A DNA stretch of 64,000 bases from Portibacter marinus (GTDB lineage Bacteria; Bacteroidota; Bacteroidia; Chitinophagales; Saprospiraceae), in NCBI RefSeq assembly GCF_021533195.1, contig NZ_JAJNKB010000002.1, forward strand, positions 434,001 through 498,000. Direction: 5' to 3'. This document shows positions 27,431-36,555 of the stretch, in pieces; position 1 is the first letter of the stretch, and each line of letters begins with the position of its first letter. The notes under the pieces were generated by a model. The model searched no databases. It was not told where the DNA came from and saw nothing but the letters and a program-made list of their open reading frames with translations. The position numbers and the translations under genes were made by a program.

Positions 27431-28075
27431 ATGTCAATGTTTAAAAGGCTTAAGTCCGTATTTATTGTTGAAGACGAGGATTATGTTCCCACTGAGATAG
27501 CTGAGGATGAAAGCAAGGAGAAAAAGGAAGCCAATATCCCTGTAAATGAGAATGCAAAAGCTTCAGATAAATTTGTAAATAGCTTGCTTAGGGCAATTGA
27601 ATCCAATAATTTAGAAGGATTTGACTATTTGGAATACAAGCAATCACTTAAATCGTTGTCCTCCATGGATATGGATGAGTCAACCCGGTTTAATTCTGCT
27701 TTTGCTATGGCTAAAACTATGGGTGCTGACAAAAAAGCATTGATGGATTCAGCAATGCATTATCTAAAAGTTTTAGAGAATGAAAAAGGCAAATTTAATG
27801 ATGCCTATGAAAAGCAACAGCAAAAACAAGTCATTGCTAGACAGGATAAATTGACTGCACTCGAGTCCAGTATTTCTAAAAAAGAAGCACAAATTAAGAA
27901 GTTACAAGAAGAAATAAAGCAGTCTAAAAAAGAGTTAGAAATACGGAAAAATGAAATTAGTGAAGCATCCGAAAAGGTAGCTAGGACAAGGGATCAATTT
28001 TATGCATCTTTTTCCAAAGTGGCTGATCAGATTACAGCAGATGTTGACCGAATGAAAAAATACTTGAATTCATGA
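27431..28075 (+). CDS. Coiled-coil protein, partner of PspA-like gene
   Basis: A 214-residue soluble protein of unknown family. The N-terminus is acidic and probably disordered (about 10-45), the middle is helical (45-110), and the last 90 residues form a long charged coiled coil (about 120-205, rich in K, E and Q). No signal or membrane segment. Its stop overlaps the start of the next gene in an ATGA, so the two are co-translated. By context it could be a cytosolic adaptor or regulator of the membrane-anchored PspA-like protein; this is an inference. Confidence 0.75.
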   Translation: MSMFKRLKSVFIVEDEDYVPTEIAEDESKEKKEANIPVNENAKASDKFVNSLLRAIESNNLEGFDYLEYKQSLKSLSSMDMDESTRFNSAFAMAKTMGADKKALMDSAMHYLKVLENEKGKFNDAYEKQQQKQVIARQDKLTALESSISKKEAQIKKLQEEIKQSKKELEIRKNEISEASEKVARTRDQFYASFSKVADQITADVDRMKKYLNS

Positions 28076-29094
28076 CCGAAGAATATAAAAAGAAATCATT
28101 TTGGAAAAGGCCTGAGGGTAAAACAGGTATTTTCTTCATCGTTGCCTTATTGATTGGTGGTGGAATACTTGCTTCTGCATTCATAAGTGCATTGATATCC
28201 TTTGTGACTTCCACAGTTGGGATGATCATTACTCTGTTGGCCCTGGGTGTGATTATTTTTACAGCGATAGATCCTAAAGCTAGAGGCCTTGTAGGTTATA
28301 TGTATAAGAGTGTGATGAGATGGATTACTGGACTTTTTATTCAAATTGATCCTATCGGTATTCTCAAAAATTACGTTGAGGATCTGAGGGACAACCTTAA
28401 GAAAATGAACCGTCAAATCACTCAACTGAGAGGGCAGATGCACAAGTTGAAGGAAATGATCATCAACAATAAAAAGGAGATAGATAATAATCTGAGTTTA
28501 GCCAGCAAGGCAAGAGATAACAATAACAATGCTGTAATGGTGTTGAAGAGTCGAAAAGCGGGTAGGTTGAAAGAGTCAACGATGAGATTAGAGGACCTTT
28601 ACAAGAAAATGGAGGTTTTGTATCGGGTTCTTGGAAAGATGTATGAGAACTCTCAGATAATGAAAGAGGATATAGAAGATCAGGTGGAAGTCAAAGAGCA
28701 GGAGCGTAAGGCGATTTTGGCCAGTAATTCAGCGATGAAATCCGCCATGAATATTATAAGTGGGAATAAAGATAAACGGGAAATGTTTGACAGAGCCCTA
28801 GAGGCCGTGGCAGATGATGTCAGCCAGAAAGTAGGTGAAATGGAGCAATTCATGGAGGTTTCACAAGGATTTATGCAATCTCTGGATCTAAAGAATGGAA
28901 TATTTGAAGAAGAGGGCTTGAAAATGTTAGAGAAATGGGAAAATGAAGGTATGTCTATTTTGCTAGGAGATGATAAAGCAAAATTGCTGGTCCAGGCCAA
29001 TAATGATGAAGATGTATTGGATTTAGGAGCACCCATTGCTAAACCTGAAATGGCCACAAATCGAAAGAACCAATACGATAACTTCTTCGAATAA
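28072..29094 (+). CDS. Membrane-anchored PspA/ESCRT-III-like coiled-coil protein
   Basis: A 340-residue protein. Two hydrophobic helices (about 18-42 and 46-66) anchor it. After a linker comes a DP-x-x-x-L motif (93-97) that begins a long charged helical region (about 95-270). This matches the order of PspA/IM30 proteins: short N-terminal membrane contact, then DP plus a helical hairpin with an Ala/Asn-rich turn and a later helix pair. The difference is true membrane helices in place of an amphipathic one. A gene-specific C-terminus (275-340) ends NQYDNFFE. Role in membrane stress or remodelling is inferred; a database search is needed to confirm homology. Confidence 0.6.
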   Translation: MTEEYKKKSFWKRPEGKTGIFFIVALLIGGGILASAFISALISFVTSTVGMIITLLALGVIIFTAIDPKARGLVGYMYKSVMRWITGLFIQIDPIGILKNYVEDLRDNLKKMNRQITQLRGQMHKLKEMIINNKKEIDNNLSLASKARDNNNNAVMVLKSRKAGRLKESTMRLEDLYKKMEVLYRVLGKMYENSQIMKEDIEDQVEVKEQERKAILASNSAMKSAMNIISGNKDKREMFDRALEAVADDVSQKVGEMEQFMEVSQGFMQSLDLKNGIFEEEGLKMLEKWENEGMSILLGDDKAKLLVQANNDEDVLDLGAPIAKPEMATNRKNQYDNFFE

Positions 29095-29296
29095 GTAAGG
29101 CCGGAAAATCCATTATTTAAGGCAATTTTGATAGGTGCTATGTGCAACCTACTAAGCATCGTTATACTACCTTAATCAAAATTTTCATGTGGTCAATGTT
29201 AAGTATTTAAAATTTACCTGCTAGAGCATATTTACAACTTTTTCTGAAAACCATCATTTACGAGAATCGGGAACAAATGGTCATATAAATAAAAAA

Positions 29297-29324
29297 ACCG
29301 ATGACAAAATTAATGGCCATCGGT
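29297..29324 (-). terminator. Rho-independent terminator of the DUF3276 gene
   Basis: ACCGATG (29297-29303) and CATCGGT (29318-29324) pair perfectly. On the minus strand the stem is followed by seven T residues. It lies about 20 bp past the stop of the gene at 29346. Confidence 0.75.
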
Positions 29325-29345
29325 CAGTATATATCTTTAAGTAAA

Positions 29346-29720
29346 TTACCAGCTCATATCCTCTTCAGAACTTTCACTGGACTTTTTCTCTCCTTCACTT
29401 TCGTCTCCATCCTCTTCTGCAATTTTAGCCTCCCATTCTTCTTGCCTCCGTGTATATTCCTCATAATCATAATCTGGCATTAACTCAGTTTTGATATGAT
29501 TGATCACTTCGTCCAGACTTTGCTGAAAACGGTCAAAATCTTCTTTGTATAGAAAAATTTTGTGCCGATCATATCCATCACCGTTGTAGCGCTTGGTACT
29601 TTCAGTGAGTGTGACATAATAGTCATCACCTTTAGTCTTTCTGACATCAAAAAAATAGGTCCTTCTTTTTCCGGCCTTCACTTTCGATGAGTATACACTT
29701 TCAAACTTATTATCCTCCAC
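29346..29720 (-). CDS. DUF3276 / PUR-alpha-like nucleic-acid-binding protein
   Basis: A 124-residue protein with one PUR repeat (about 5-85; VKAGKRRTYFFDVRKTK, then DDYYVTLTES and HKIFLYKEDFDRF) and an acidic, Ser/Glu-rich tail ending DMSW. This is the Bacteroidota/spirochaete DUF3276 family, whose PUR-alpha-like fold binds single-stranded DNA or RNA. The start is GTG at 29720; an in-frame TAG lies 6 bases before it. It is monocistronic, with its own terminator downstream. Confidence 0.88.
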   Translation of the reverse strand: MEDNKFESVYSSKVKAGKRRTYFFDVRKTKGDDYYVTLTESTKRYNGDGYDRHKIFLYKEDFDRFQQSLDEVINHIKTELMPDYDYEEYTRRQEEWEAKIAEEDGDESEGEKKSSESSEEDMSW

Positions 29721-29843
29721 AATCTTCTATTTTAATTGACAATTTGGCTACTAGTGATTTTTCGTATTTTGTATGATCACTACTATTACAAATGTAAATA
29801 ATATTTGAAAATACTCAAATAATTGTAATTCTAATTGGTATTC

Positions 29844-31631
29844 CTAAGAAATCTCCTTTTCCTCCAGCTGTTGTTGCTCCAGGATGTCATAGTAGTAGCC
29901 TTGTAGGTCAATCAACTCCTTGTGTTTTCCACGTTCCACTATTTGGCCTTCGTCTAGAACAATGATTTGATCAAAATCTATTAAGCTTTGGATACGATGA
30001 GTAATAATGATTGCTGTTTTTGCAGACAATTCATTTTTCAGATATGAAAGAATTTTCTGTTCTGTTTTGGTATCAACAGCAGATAAACAATCATCCAGGA
30101 TGACGATATCTGGTTTTTTGATCAATGCCCGTGCGATAGAGATTCTTTGTTTTTGGCCACCGGATAAGGTAACTCCACGCTCACCTACAAGTGCATCGTA
30201 TCCATTGGGCAATTCTTTGATCTCCTTATTGATCGATGCATATTCAGCATACTTTTCAATTTCCTCTCGATGATATTCATCTATTCCAAATCCAATATTA
30301 TTTTCAATCGTATCTGAAAATAAGAACAGGTCCTGCGGTACATAAGCGATATCCTGACGGAGAGCATCCAAATTGATGTCCTTGATGTCTTGACCATCAA
30401 TAGTGATTTTGCCACCAGTCACATCATACATCCTCAGAATTAGTTCTGCTATTGACGTCTTTCCCGAAGCAGTTCTACCTATTATGGCTATTTTTTCTCC
30501 TTTTCCAATGGTCAGGTTAATGTTGGATAAGGCTTGTATTCCGGTATCTGGATATACGAAATCGACATTTTCAAACTTAATTTCACTGGTAAGTTGAAAT
30601 GGCTGATCCGTACTGCTGGTTATCGTTGGTGTCGTATCTAAAAATTCATTGATGCGTTCTTGACTTGCAGATGCTTGCTGAATAATGGAAGCAATCCAAC
30701 CAATTGAAGTCACTGGCCACGTGAGCATATTGACATAAATTACAAATTCAGCAATATTTCCAGGAGTAATATTTCCTTTTACGACTTCAAGACCACCTAC
30801 ATAAATCGTGATGATGGTACTAATGCTGATCAGTAAAAGCATTAAAGGAAAGAAGAGTGCATTTACTCTTGCCAATTCAAGAGATTTATTTTTATAATTA
30901 TTGGATTCGTAGAGAAAGTACTTGGCGAACTTACCTTCTTGCACGTAGGATTTAATGATTCTAATACCAGAATAGACCTCCTGGGAAATGCTGGTTAGAA
31001 AGCCTAATTGTTTTTGGATTACAGAGCTTTTGCTGTGGATAATACTACTGACGATATAAATCGATAGAGATAGAAAGGGTAGGGGTAACAAAGTCCATAA
31101 TGTAAGTGTAGTACTCACTCGAAACATAGAAACGATAACGATGGCAAAGAGTGAAACAAGATTGATTCCGTAAAGGATGGCCGGGCCTAGATACATTCTG
31201 ACTTTTGATACATCTTCCGTAATTCGCGACATCAAGTCGCCAGTTTTATTCTTCTTATAAAAAGCAGTATCTAATCCTTGATAGTGATTAAAAATGAGTT
31301 TTCTCATGTCGTACTCGATTAAACGAGACATTACAATGATGGTTTGACGCATAAAGTACATGAAAACACCCATTATAGCGGCAAAAAGCAATACAAGGCC
31401 TCCGAATAGAATGAGATTAGTACTGATAAAAGTGTAAAAATTTTCCTGGAGCTCAAAGCCAGTGTACAACTTATATTGTTGTATGTTTTCAAATACGAAA
31501 TCCAGTGCTTCTCTAATGGTCACGGGCATCAATACCCTAAAGTAATTAGAGAGAGATACAAAAATAATCCCTAGTAAAAACCTCCACTTGTACTTTAGAA
31601 AATATTGGTTTAAGAAACTGAGCTCCTTCAA
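29844..31631 (-). CDS. ABC exporter half-transporter (permease plus ATPase)
   Basis: A 595-residue type IV ABC exporter: six membrane helices (about 15-310), then the nucleotide-binding domain (about 345-590). Visible ATPase motifs are Walker A GRTASGKTS, Q-loop VPQDLFLF, signature LSGGQKQR, Walker B VILDD and the switch histidine in ITHRIQ. The residue after the Walker B aspartate is Asp, not the usual catalytic Glu, as in the degenerate site of heterodimeric exporters such as BmrC. No partner half-transporter is adjacent, so the protein either works as a homodimer with Asp or pairs with a distant gene. Confidence 0.9.
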   Translation of the reverse strand: MKELSFLNQYFLKYKWRFLLGIIFVSLSNYFRVLMPVTIREALDFVFENIQQYKLYTGFELQENFYTFISTNLILFGGLVLLFAAIMGVFMYFMRQTIIVMSRLIEYDMRKLIFNHYQGLDTAFYKKNKTGDLMSRITEDVSKVRMYLGPAILYGINLVSLFAIVIVSMFRVSTTLTLWTLLPLPFLSLSIYIVSSIIHSKSSVIQKQLGFLTSISQEVYSGIRIIKSYVQEGKFAKYFLYESNNYKNKSLELARVNALFFPLMLLLISISTIITIYVGGLEVVKGNITPGNIAEFVIYVNMLTWPVTSIGWIASIIQQASASQERINEFLDTTPTITSSTDQPFQLTSEIKFENVDFVYPDTGIQALSNINLTIGKGEKIAIIGRTASGKTSIAELILRMYDVTGGKITIDGQDIKDINLDALRQDIAYVPQDLFLFSDTIENNIGFGIDEYHREEIEKYAEYASINKEIKELPNGYDALVGERGVTLSGGQKQRISIARALIKKPDIVILDDCLSAVDTKTEQKILSYLKNELSAKTAIIITHRIQSLIDFDQIIVLDEGQIVERGKHKELIDLQGYYYDILEQQQLEEKEIS

Positions 31632-31712
31632 ATTACTGCATTGATTATATAATTCTTACTTCACCAAATTCAAAGGTAAAAGAAAATAACAGCAAATAAA
31701 CATTCTTGTTTT

Positions 31713-32795
31713 CTAATATGTCAGATATGGTCCAATTTTATCAATCCAATTCTGATCTATTATCTTTATTTTCAATAAGTCCGCGCTGGAAGCGAAATGA
31801 CCATGTTGCTTTCTGTAATTGACCACCGCTTTAGCAAATCTAAAATTACAATAAGAATGTCGTCCAAGATCTTCAATAGTGCACGTATTGACATTGATCA
31901 TTTTTACAGGATTAATAATGATAAATCGCTTGTCGTTTTTCTTAAGTACTTCCACATCAATTCCATAGACTTCATAGAGCTGTTGTGGAGAATGAAAGCC
32001 TCCCAGGTTTTCTCTAAATTTAATGATTCTCTCAGACAGGACAGGACCTATGCCTGAAATTTTTGCAAAGTCAAGCGCTGAGGCTTGGTTAATAGATATG
32101 GTTTCTAAATTTCTGGAAGGTGACTTTAATGATACTTGTTCCCTGCCTTTTTTATCAGAAATTGTAAATTTTAAATGACTTGAAATTCGATCTATAACAT
32201 CGGCTTCCAGGCCATAAATCTTTTGAAGCTCGATCTTAGATTTGAATTGGCCACCAGCTTGCGTATACTTGAGCCAATTATTTGCTGCTCTTTCAGGAAC
32301 ACCAATACGTCGAAGTATGGCAAGATCAGGTTGATTAGGATCTATGGATATGTCGCTTATTTCTTCTGTTGAATCCTGCTCCATTTCCAATTTTATGGAT
32401 TCCACTTGTAGTTTTGACTCATTTGATTCTGTTTCTTCATTCGAGTAAAGAACTTTATGTCTCCTCTCCAGCGATGAATGCTTTGCCTCCAGTTCTATAT
32501 CCTCATTTCTTTCTCTGATATTGGCATCCGAAAATTGTAAATTACTAGATTCTTTGTCGTACTCTCGATTACCTGATTCTTCAGAATGTCTTTCAAAAAA
32601 AGTTTTCAACTCCATGCCTTCATCCGATGGTTCAATTCTATATTCTTCAGATTCAGGCGAGGCCTCCCATTGTTTTAAGATGAAGATGTAAGCTTCATCT
32701 ATAAAGCTTGAACATAGTAACACAATGATTACAAATACAAGTGATTTCCTTTCTTTTTTTCTAAAGTAGAGTAGGGGGAGCAATTGATTTTTCAT
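31713..32795 (-). CDS. ComEA-type helix-hairpin-helix DNA-binding protein
   Basis: A 360-residue protein with one membrane helix near the N-terminus (about 18-35), a long polar, charged linker (about 45-165), and three consecutive helix-hairpin-helix units (about 150-215, 230-290 and 295-360). The middle unit is the clearest, with ISGIGPVLSERIIKFR. ComEA binds incoming double-stranded DNA in natural transformation. It starts 2 bp after the comEC gene, so the two form one operon. The third HhH unit is diverged, with no Gly-x-Gly hairpin. Confidence 0.85.
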   Translation of the reverse strand: MKNQLLPLLYFRKKERKSLVFVIIVLLCSSFIDEAYIFILKQWEASPESEEYRIEPSDEGMELKTFFERHSEESGNREYDKESSNLQFSDANIRERNEDIELEAKHSSLERRHKVLYSNEETESNESKLQVESIKLEMEQDSTEEISDISIDPNQPDLAILRRIGVPERAANNWLKYTQAGGQFKSKIELQKIYGLEADVIDRISSHLKFTISDKKGREQVSLKSPSRNLETISINQASALDFAKISGIGPVLSERIIKFRENLGGFHSPQQLYEVYGIDVEVLKKNDKRFIIINPVKMINVNTCTIEDLGRHSYCNFRFAKAVVNYRKQHGHFASSADLLKIKIIDQNWIDKIGPYLTY

Positions 32796-32797
32796 TT

Positions 32798-34711
32798 TTA
32801 AAAATTTTGTTTAAATGCGCCTTTTGACAAAATGTTATAGTAATTAATATTGATATACCTGGATTTTAAATGTCGTGGTATGATGATCTTTTTGCAGTGA
32901 CTGACATCGCTACTTTTGATATTAGGACTTCCCAGAATACAGATATCTATTGGTTGGGGATTTGAAATCGGGAGATCCTTATCAATCAGTGCCCAAGTCA
33001 GGTTATTCATTTGATATATGCTATTGTTTGCAAGCTTGGATGCTTTAAATACTTTGCTGTCCTTTAAAGAGTAGGGAGTATAATCTGGATCGCTGCTCAT
33101 TCTGAAGATTTGACCTTGTACGTTTAGATCTACAATGACTTCCTTGGGATCGTCATAAATGATGATCGAGTGGTTCACATATTCTTTAATTTTAAGTGAG
33201 GATGATATAAGAATTAAGGGAATGAATGCGGAGTACATCATACTATACTTCCTTGTATTTAGTTGTAATAGGTGATAAATAATGAGTACGCCTAAGGTCC
33301 AGCCTATGATTTGCAAATAATGTATCTGTAAATCAATGATGAGTGCAAATGGGAGTTTGCTTACTGCAGTCAAAATTGAAAAATAAAATTCAATGAAGCT
33401 TTCAAGTAACGCCCCTAGGAATTGATCTAAGAAACCAGTCAGGTCTGACATGAGCAATATGATTGCCCCCCACATGATCGCTACTACAAAAGGGATACTA
33501 ATCAGACTTGTAAACAAAAAATAAGTGGGAAGTTGCTTGAAGTAAAAGATGGTTAACGGAAGTACGAAAATTTGAACCGATACATTCAATGAGGTCAGCT
33601 GCCAAATTTTTCTCAACCAAATTTGATCCGGGACATACAACCTTTGGATAGGATTGTAAAACGAAAGAATACTGAGCATCGCCGCAAAACTCAGTTGAAA
33701 GCTTACTTGATAAATCAGATTTGGATTGATCGCCAAAAGTATGATCGCAGCAAAAAAGATAGAATTTAAGCTCTTCACATTTCTACTGGAAATTTTACCG
33801 ATTATAAAAACTGTGAACATAAAACCCGCTCTTAAAGCTGGAATTTGCAAACCAGTCAAAATGATATAAAACCAAATACCGAAAATGATGACAAGGCTTC
33901 TTATGGAGTTGATTCTTAACCAACCAAACACCCAACTCAGGATAAGGTAGATAATACCGACGTGCATTCCTGAAATGGCTAGAAGATGAGCAAGTCCGTT
34001 ATCGGTAAACAATTGCTTTGATTCTTTACTTAAGCCTTCTTTTTGACCTAAAAAAATGGCAGTCACAAGGTCAGCTATTCTTTCGTTGTCAAATGAAGTG
34101 TAAAATACATCAGATGCTAAACCGCTTACATCGTATATAAGCTTCCTAATCCCTTTTCCAGCATCAATCAATTCGGGTTCTTCTTTTAAATAAATCTGAT
34201 GATAAAAACCTTTTTGGTGCAGGAAAGTACCATAGTCAAAATAGCCTGGGTTATGATAGCTTTCAATTTTTACAAATTGAGCAGGAATTTCATAGGTGCT
34301 AAAAGTTTGCAATGCTATGGTCGCAGGTGTGTAAATGATGATTTTTCCCGAAACACTGTGCTCTTCATATTTGCGGTTAACTTTTAATACCCTGGCTTCA
34401 CTTTTATATCCCTTTTTAGTTGGCAATGTTTTTTGAATAATCAAGGTCAAATTGTCACCTTCATAAAAAGAAAAATGAGTGAGTTTTTCCCACTTCAAGG
34501 AGAATTGCTGGATCCCAAGACCTGAAAGAAAAAAAAGTGCCAACAATAAATAGGATTTGATATATCCAGAAGCCAAAATCGAATTTACGATCAGCAAAAT
34601 GACAAATGAGACTCCAATGAGCAACAGGCCAGCATACCAAAAATTACCTGTTACTATTCCTATAATGAATAATATTAATGGCAAAAGCAAGGGCATTTTT
34701 TTGTAGCTCAT
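32798..34711 (-). CDS. comEC: ComEC/Rec2 family DNA-uptake channel protein
   Basis: A 637-residue protein with about ten membrane helices. An N-terminal OB-like region (about 80-200) is followed by the competence core with LAISGMHVGIIYLIL (about 250-264) and GLQIPALRAGFMFTVF. The C-terminal soluble part (about 510-637) is short and lacks the H-x-H-x-D-H metal site of a full metallo-beta-lactamase domain. ComEC carries single-stranded DNA across the inner membrane. It is first in an operon with comEA. Confidence 0.9.
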   Translation of the reverse strand: MSYKKMPLLLPLILFIIGIVTGNFWYAGLLLIGVSFVILLIVNSILASGYIKSYLLLALFFLSGLGIQQFSLKWEKLTHFSFYEGDNLTLIIQKTLPTKKGYKSEARVLKVNRKYEEHSVSGKIIIYTPATIALQTFSTYEIPAQFVKIESYHNPGYFDYGTFLHQKGFYHQIYLKEEPELIDAGKGIRKLIYDVSGLASDVFYTSFDNERIADLVTAIFLGQKEGLSKESKQLFTDNGLAHLLAISGMHVGIIYLILSWVFGWLRINSIRSLVIIFGIWFYIILTGLQIPALRAGFMFTVFIIGKISSRNVKSLNSIFFAAIILLAINPNLIYQVSFQLSFAAMLSILSFYNPIQRLYVPDQIWLRKIWQLTSLNVSVQIFVLPLTIFYFKQLPTYFLFTSLISIPFVVAIMWGAIILLMSDLTGFLDQFLGALLESFIEFYFSILTAVSKLPFALIIDLQIHYLQIIGWTLGVLIIYHLLQLNTRKYSMMYSAFIPLILISSSLKIKEYVNHSIIIYDDPKEVIVDLNVQGQIFRMSSDPDYTPYSLKDSKVFKASKLANNSIYQMNNLTWALIDKDLPISNPQPIDICILGSPNIKSSDVSHCKKIIIPRHLKSRYININYYNILSKGAFKQNF

Positions 34712-34911
34712 TTTACTTGATTGGGCTTCAAGTGTATTAGTGTAAGATTTTTACTTTCCGTTACTGATTTCGCCGAAAAAAATTCTAAAATTTATGAGCA
34801 CCGGAGACAATGGGTTTTGAATGGCATCTATTATGTAAAATTTAATATGGAATTAGCAAGAATATCATTATATTTAAAAGGCATATTGGCATTTTACTAA
34901 AACTAACTTAC

Positions 34912-35541
34912 ATGAGATACTTATCTGTTATTTTATGGATTCTTCTTGGTTTTCTCTACTATTGGATTTGGGCAAATAATGCGGGCTCCTGCTGTAACGC
35001 AGATGGTTTAACTTCCAATCAGCAAGTTTTACCCCTGGACGGAAGTGCTCTGGATGCTGATTCGATCACTAGCGGATCGGAACTTGAAGCCCGCCAATCC
35101 AATGAAGCAGAATCGAGAGCCCGTGCTGACGCCGAGGCTGAACGTGCAATCGCTGAAGCAGAAGAAACCAAAGAAGTCACATCAGTAGCGTCATCGGATG
35201 AATCCGGAATCACCAAGCTTACTTTTTACTTTCCTTATGGTTCTAATAATTCTACATACTCTGCCACCACGGAAGCTGACCTACGCAAGTTGGTAGAAAA
35301 TGCACAGTCCTCTGGTAAAAAGATCGTAGTTAGCGGACACACGGATAGTGAAAGTTCTGCTGCATTCAATATGCAACTAGGACAAAGAAGGGCAGAACGA
35401 GTTAGATCAAAAATCCTGTCAATGGGCATATCTGGTGATCAGGTTGTAGCGGAAAGTTATGGCGAAACCAGACCGATAGCCAGCAATGAAACGGAAGAGG
35501 GAAAACAGAAAAACCGACGTGTTGAAATCATTATACAATAA
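34912..35541 (+). CDS. OmpA C-terminal domain protein, membrane anchored
   Basis: A 209-residue protein with an N-terminal membrane helix (about 4-22), two cysteines (GSCC, 26-29), a low-complexity Ala/Glu-rich linker (about 60-95), and an OmpA peptidoglycan-binding domain (about 100-209). The diaminopimelate-binding residues are present: Asp in GHTDS and Arg in NRRVEI. It should tether the envelope to peptidoglycan. It starts a two-gene operon with the HhH-repeat protein (14 bp gap) and is divergent from comEC. Confidence 0.85.
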   Translation: MRYLSVILWILLGFLYYWIWANNAGSCCNADGLTSNQQVLPLDGSALDADSITSGSELEARQSNEAESRARADAEAERAIAEAEETKEVTSVASSDESGITKLTFYFPYGSNNSTYSATTEADLRKLVENAQSSGKKIVVSGHTDSESSAAFNMQLGQRRAERVRSKILSMGISGDQVVAESYGETRPIASNETEEGKQKNRRVEIIIQ

Positions 35542-35555
35542 ACAAAACGAAACTT

Positions 35556-36470
35556 ATGACTTACTTGGCATTTAATTTTTGCAATTTGGATTGGTGGCTG
35601 GTACTCTTATCCTGGCTCTTGCCTTTTCTACTTGGATTATTGTTGGGCTATGCCATTTGGGCAAGGTATAAGAAAATGAAGGAAAATCTTGAAGAGGAAG
35701 TTAAGAAGTTAAAATCCAAAATCTCAGAACTGGAGGCTGAATTGGCTGATTGTAGACATCACCATACAGAATTGGACAGCGAAATTGCCATGCTTAAAGG
35801 TCAATTAAGAGAAAGGGATCTCCAGGTATCTACATTGGAATCAAGTCTGGCAGCAGCCAATAAAAAAGGAGGATCGAAGGAAGCTGTTGGTGTCGTAGGA
35901 GCAGCAGCTGGACTGACATCGTCAGGTCAAGGTAAAGTCGATGATTTAAAAAAGATAGAGGGCATAGGTCCTAAAATCGAAAAATTGCTGAATGAAGAAA
36001 ACATCCATTCTTATGATGATCTGGCGACTGCTAAAGTGAAAAAGCTAAGAAAGATACTGGATGCCGCAGGTCCAAAATATCAGATAACAAAACCGGACAC
36101 ATGGCCTGAACAAGCTGCATTGGCAAGAGATGGAAATTGGGATGAACTTGAGAAACTACAAAATGTCTTAGTGGGTGGTGTCAGACCAGGAGATCAAAAG
36201 GGGAGCGCAGCTGCTTCAGACGATCTAAAAATAGTAGAAGGAATCGGCCCGAAAATCGAAGCATTATTAAATGAAGAAAGCATCTGGACATTTGCAGAAT
36301 TAGCAAAAACGGACGTGAGCAGGCTCAAAGAAATTCTTGATGGAGCTGGACCTCGCTACCGTATTTCCACGCCAGATACATGGCCAGAGCAAGCAGCATT
36401 AGCCAGAGATGGTAAATGGGATGCTCTGGACGAATTACAAAATAATATTAAAGGTGGTAGAAAAACCTGA
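35556..36470 (+). CDS. Membrane-anchored coiled-coil protein with two HhH repeats
   Basis: A 304-residue protein. A membrane helix (about 13-36) is followed by a coiled coil (about 40-115), then two near-identical 74-residue repeats at about 129-202 and 222-295. Each repeat has a helix-hairpin-helix unit (E-G-I-G-P-K-I-E) followed by a DTWPEQAALARDG segment. The HhH part resembles DUF4332-like DNA-binding folds. Membrane topology would place the repeats on one side of the inner membrane; the side is not clear from sequence. The repeats differ at only about a third of positions, so the duplication is fairly recent or constrained. Confidence 0.8.
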   Translation: MTYLAFNFCNLDWWLVLLSWLLPFLLGLLLGYAIWARYKKMKENLEEEVKKLKSKISELEAELADCRHHHTELDSEIAMLKGQLRERDLQVSTLESSLAAANKKGGSKEAVGVVGAAAGLTSSGQGKVDDLKKIEGIGPKIEKLLNEENIHSYDDLATAKVKKLRKILDAAGPKYQITKPDTWPEQAALARDGNWDELEKLQNVLVGGVRPGDQKGSAAASDDLKIVEGIGPKIEALLNEESIWTFAELAKTDVSRLKEILDGAGPRYRISTPDTWPEQAALARDGKWDALDELQNNIKGGRKT

Positions 36471-36504
36471 TGAGCCAATCATGTTAAAAACTACATCTAC
36501 AATT

Positions 36505-36532
36505 GGGCTCGATTGCTTAAACAGTCGGGCCC
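36505..36532 (+). terminator. Rho-independent terminator of the OmpA/HhH operon
   Basis: Arms 36505-36515 and 36522-36532 pair over 11 bp with two G-U wobbles around a 6-base loop. A TTTTT run follows one base later. It is 34 bp past the operon's last stop. Confidence 0.8.
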
Positions 36533-36555
36533 GTTTTTAAATTAGGAACTAATAT

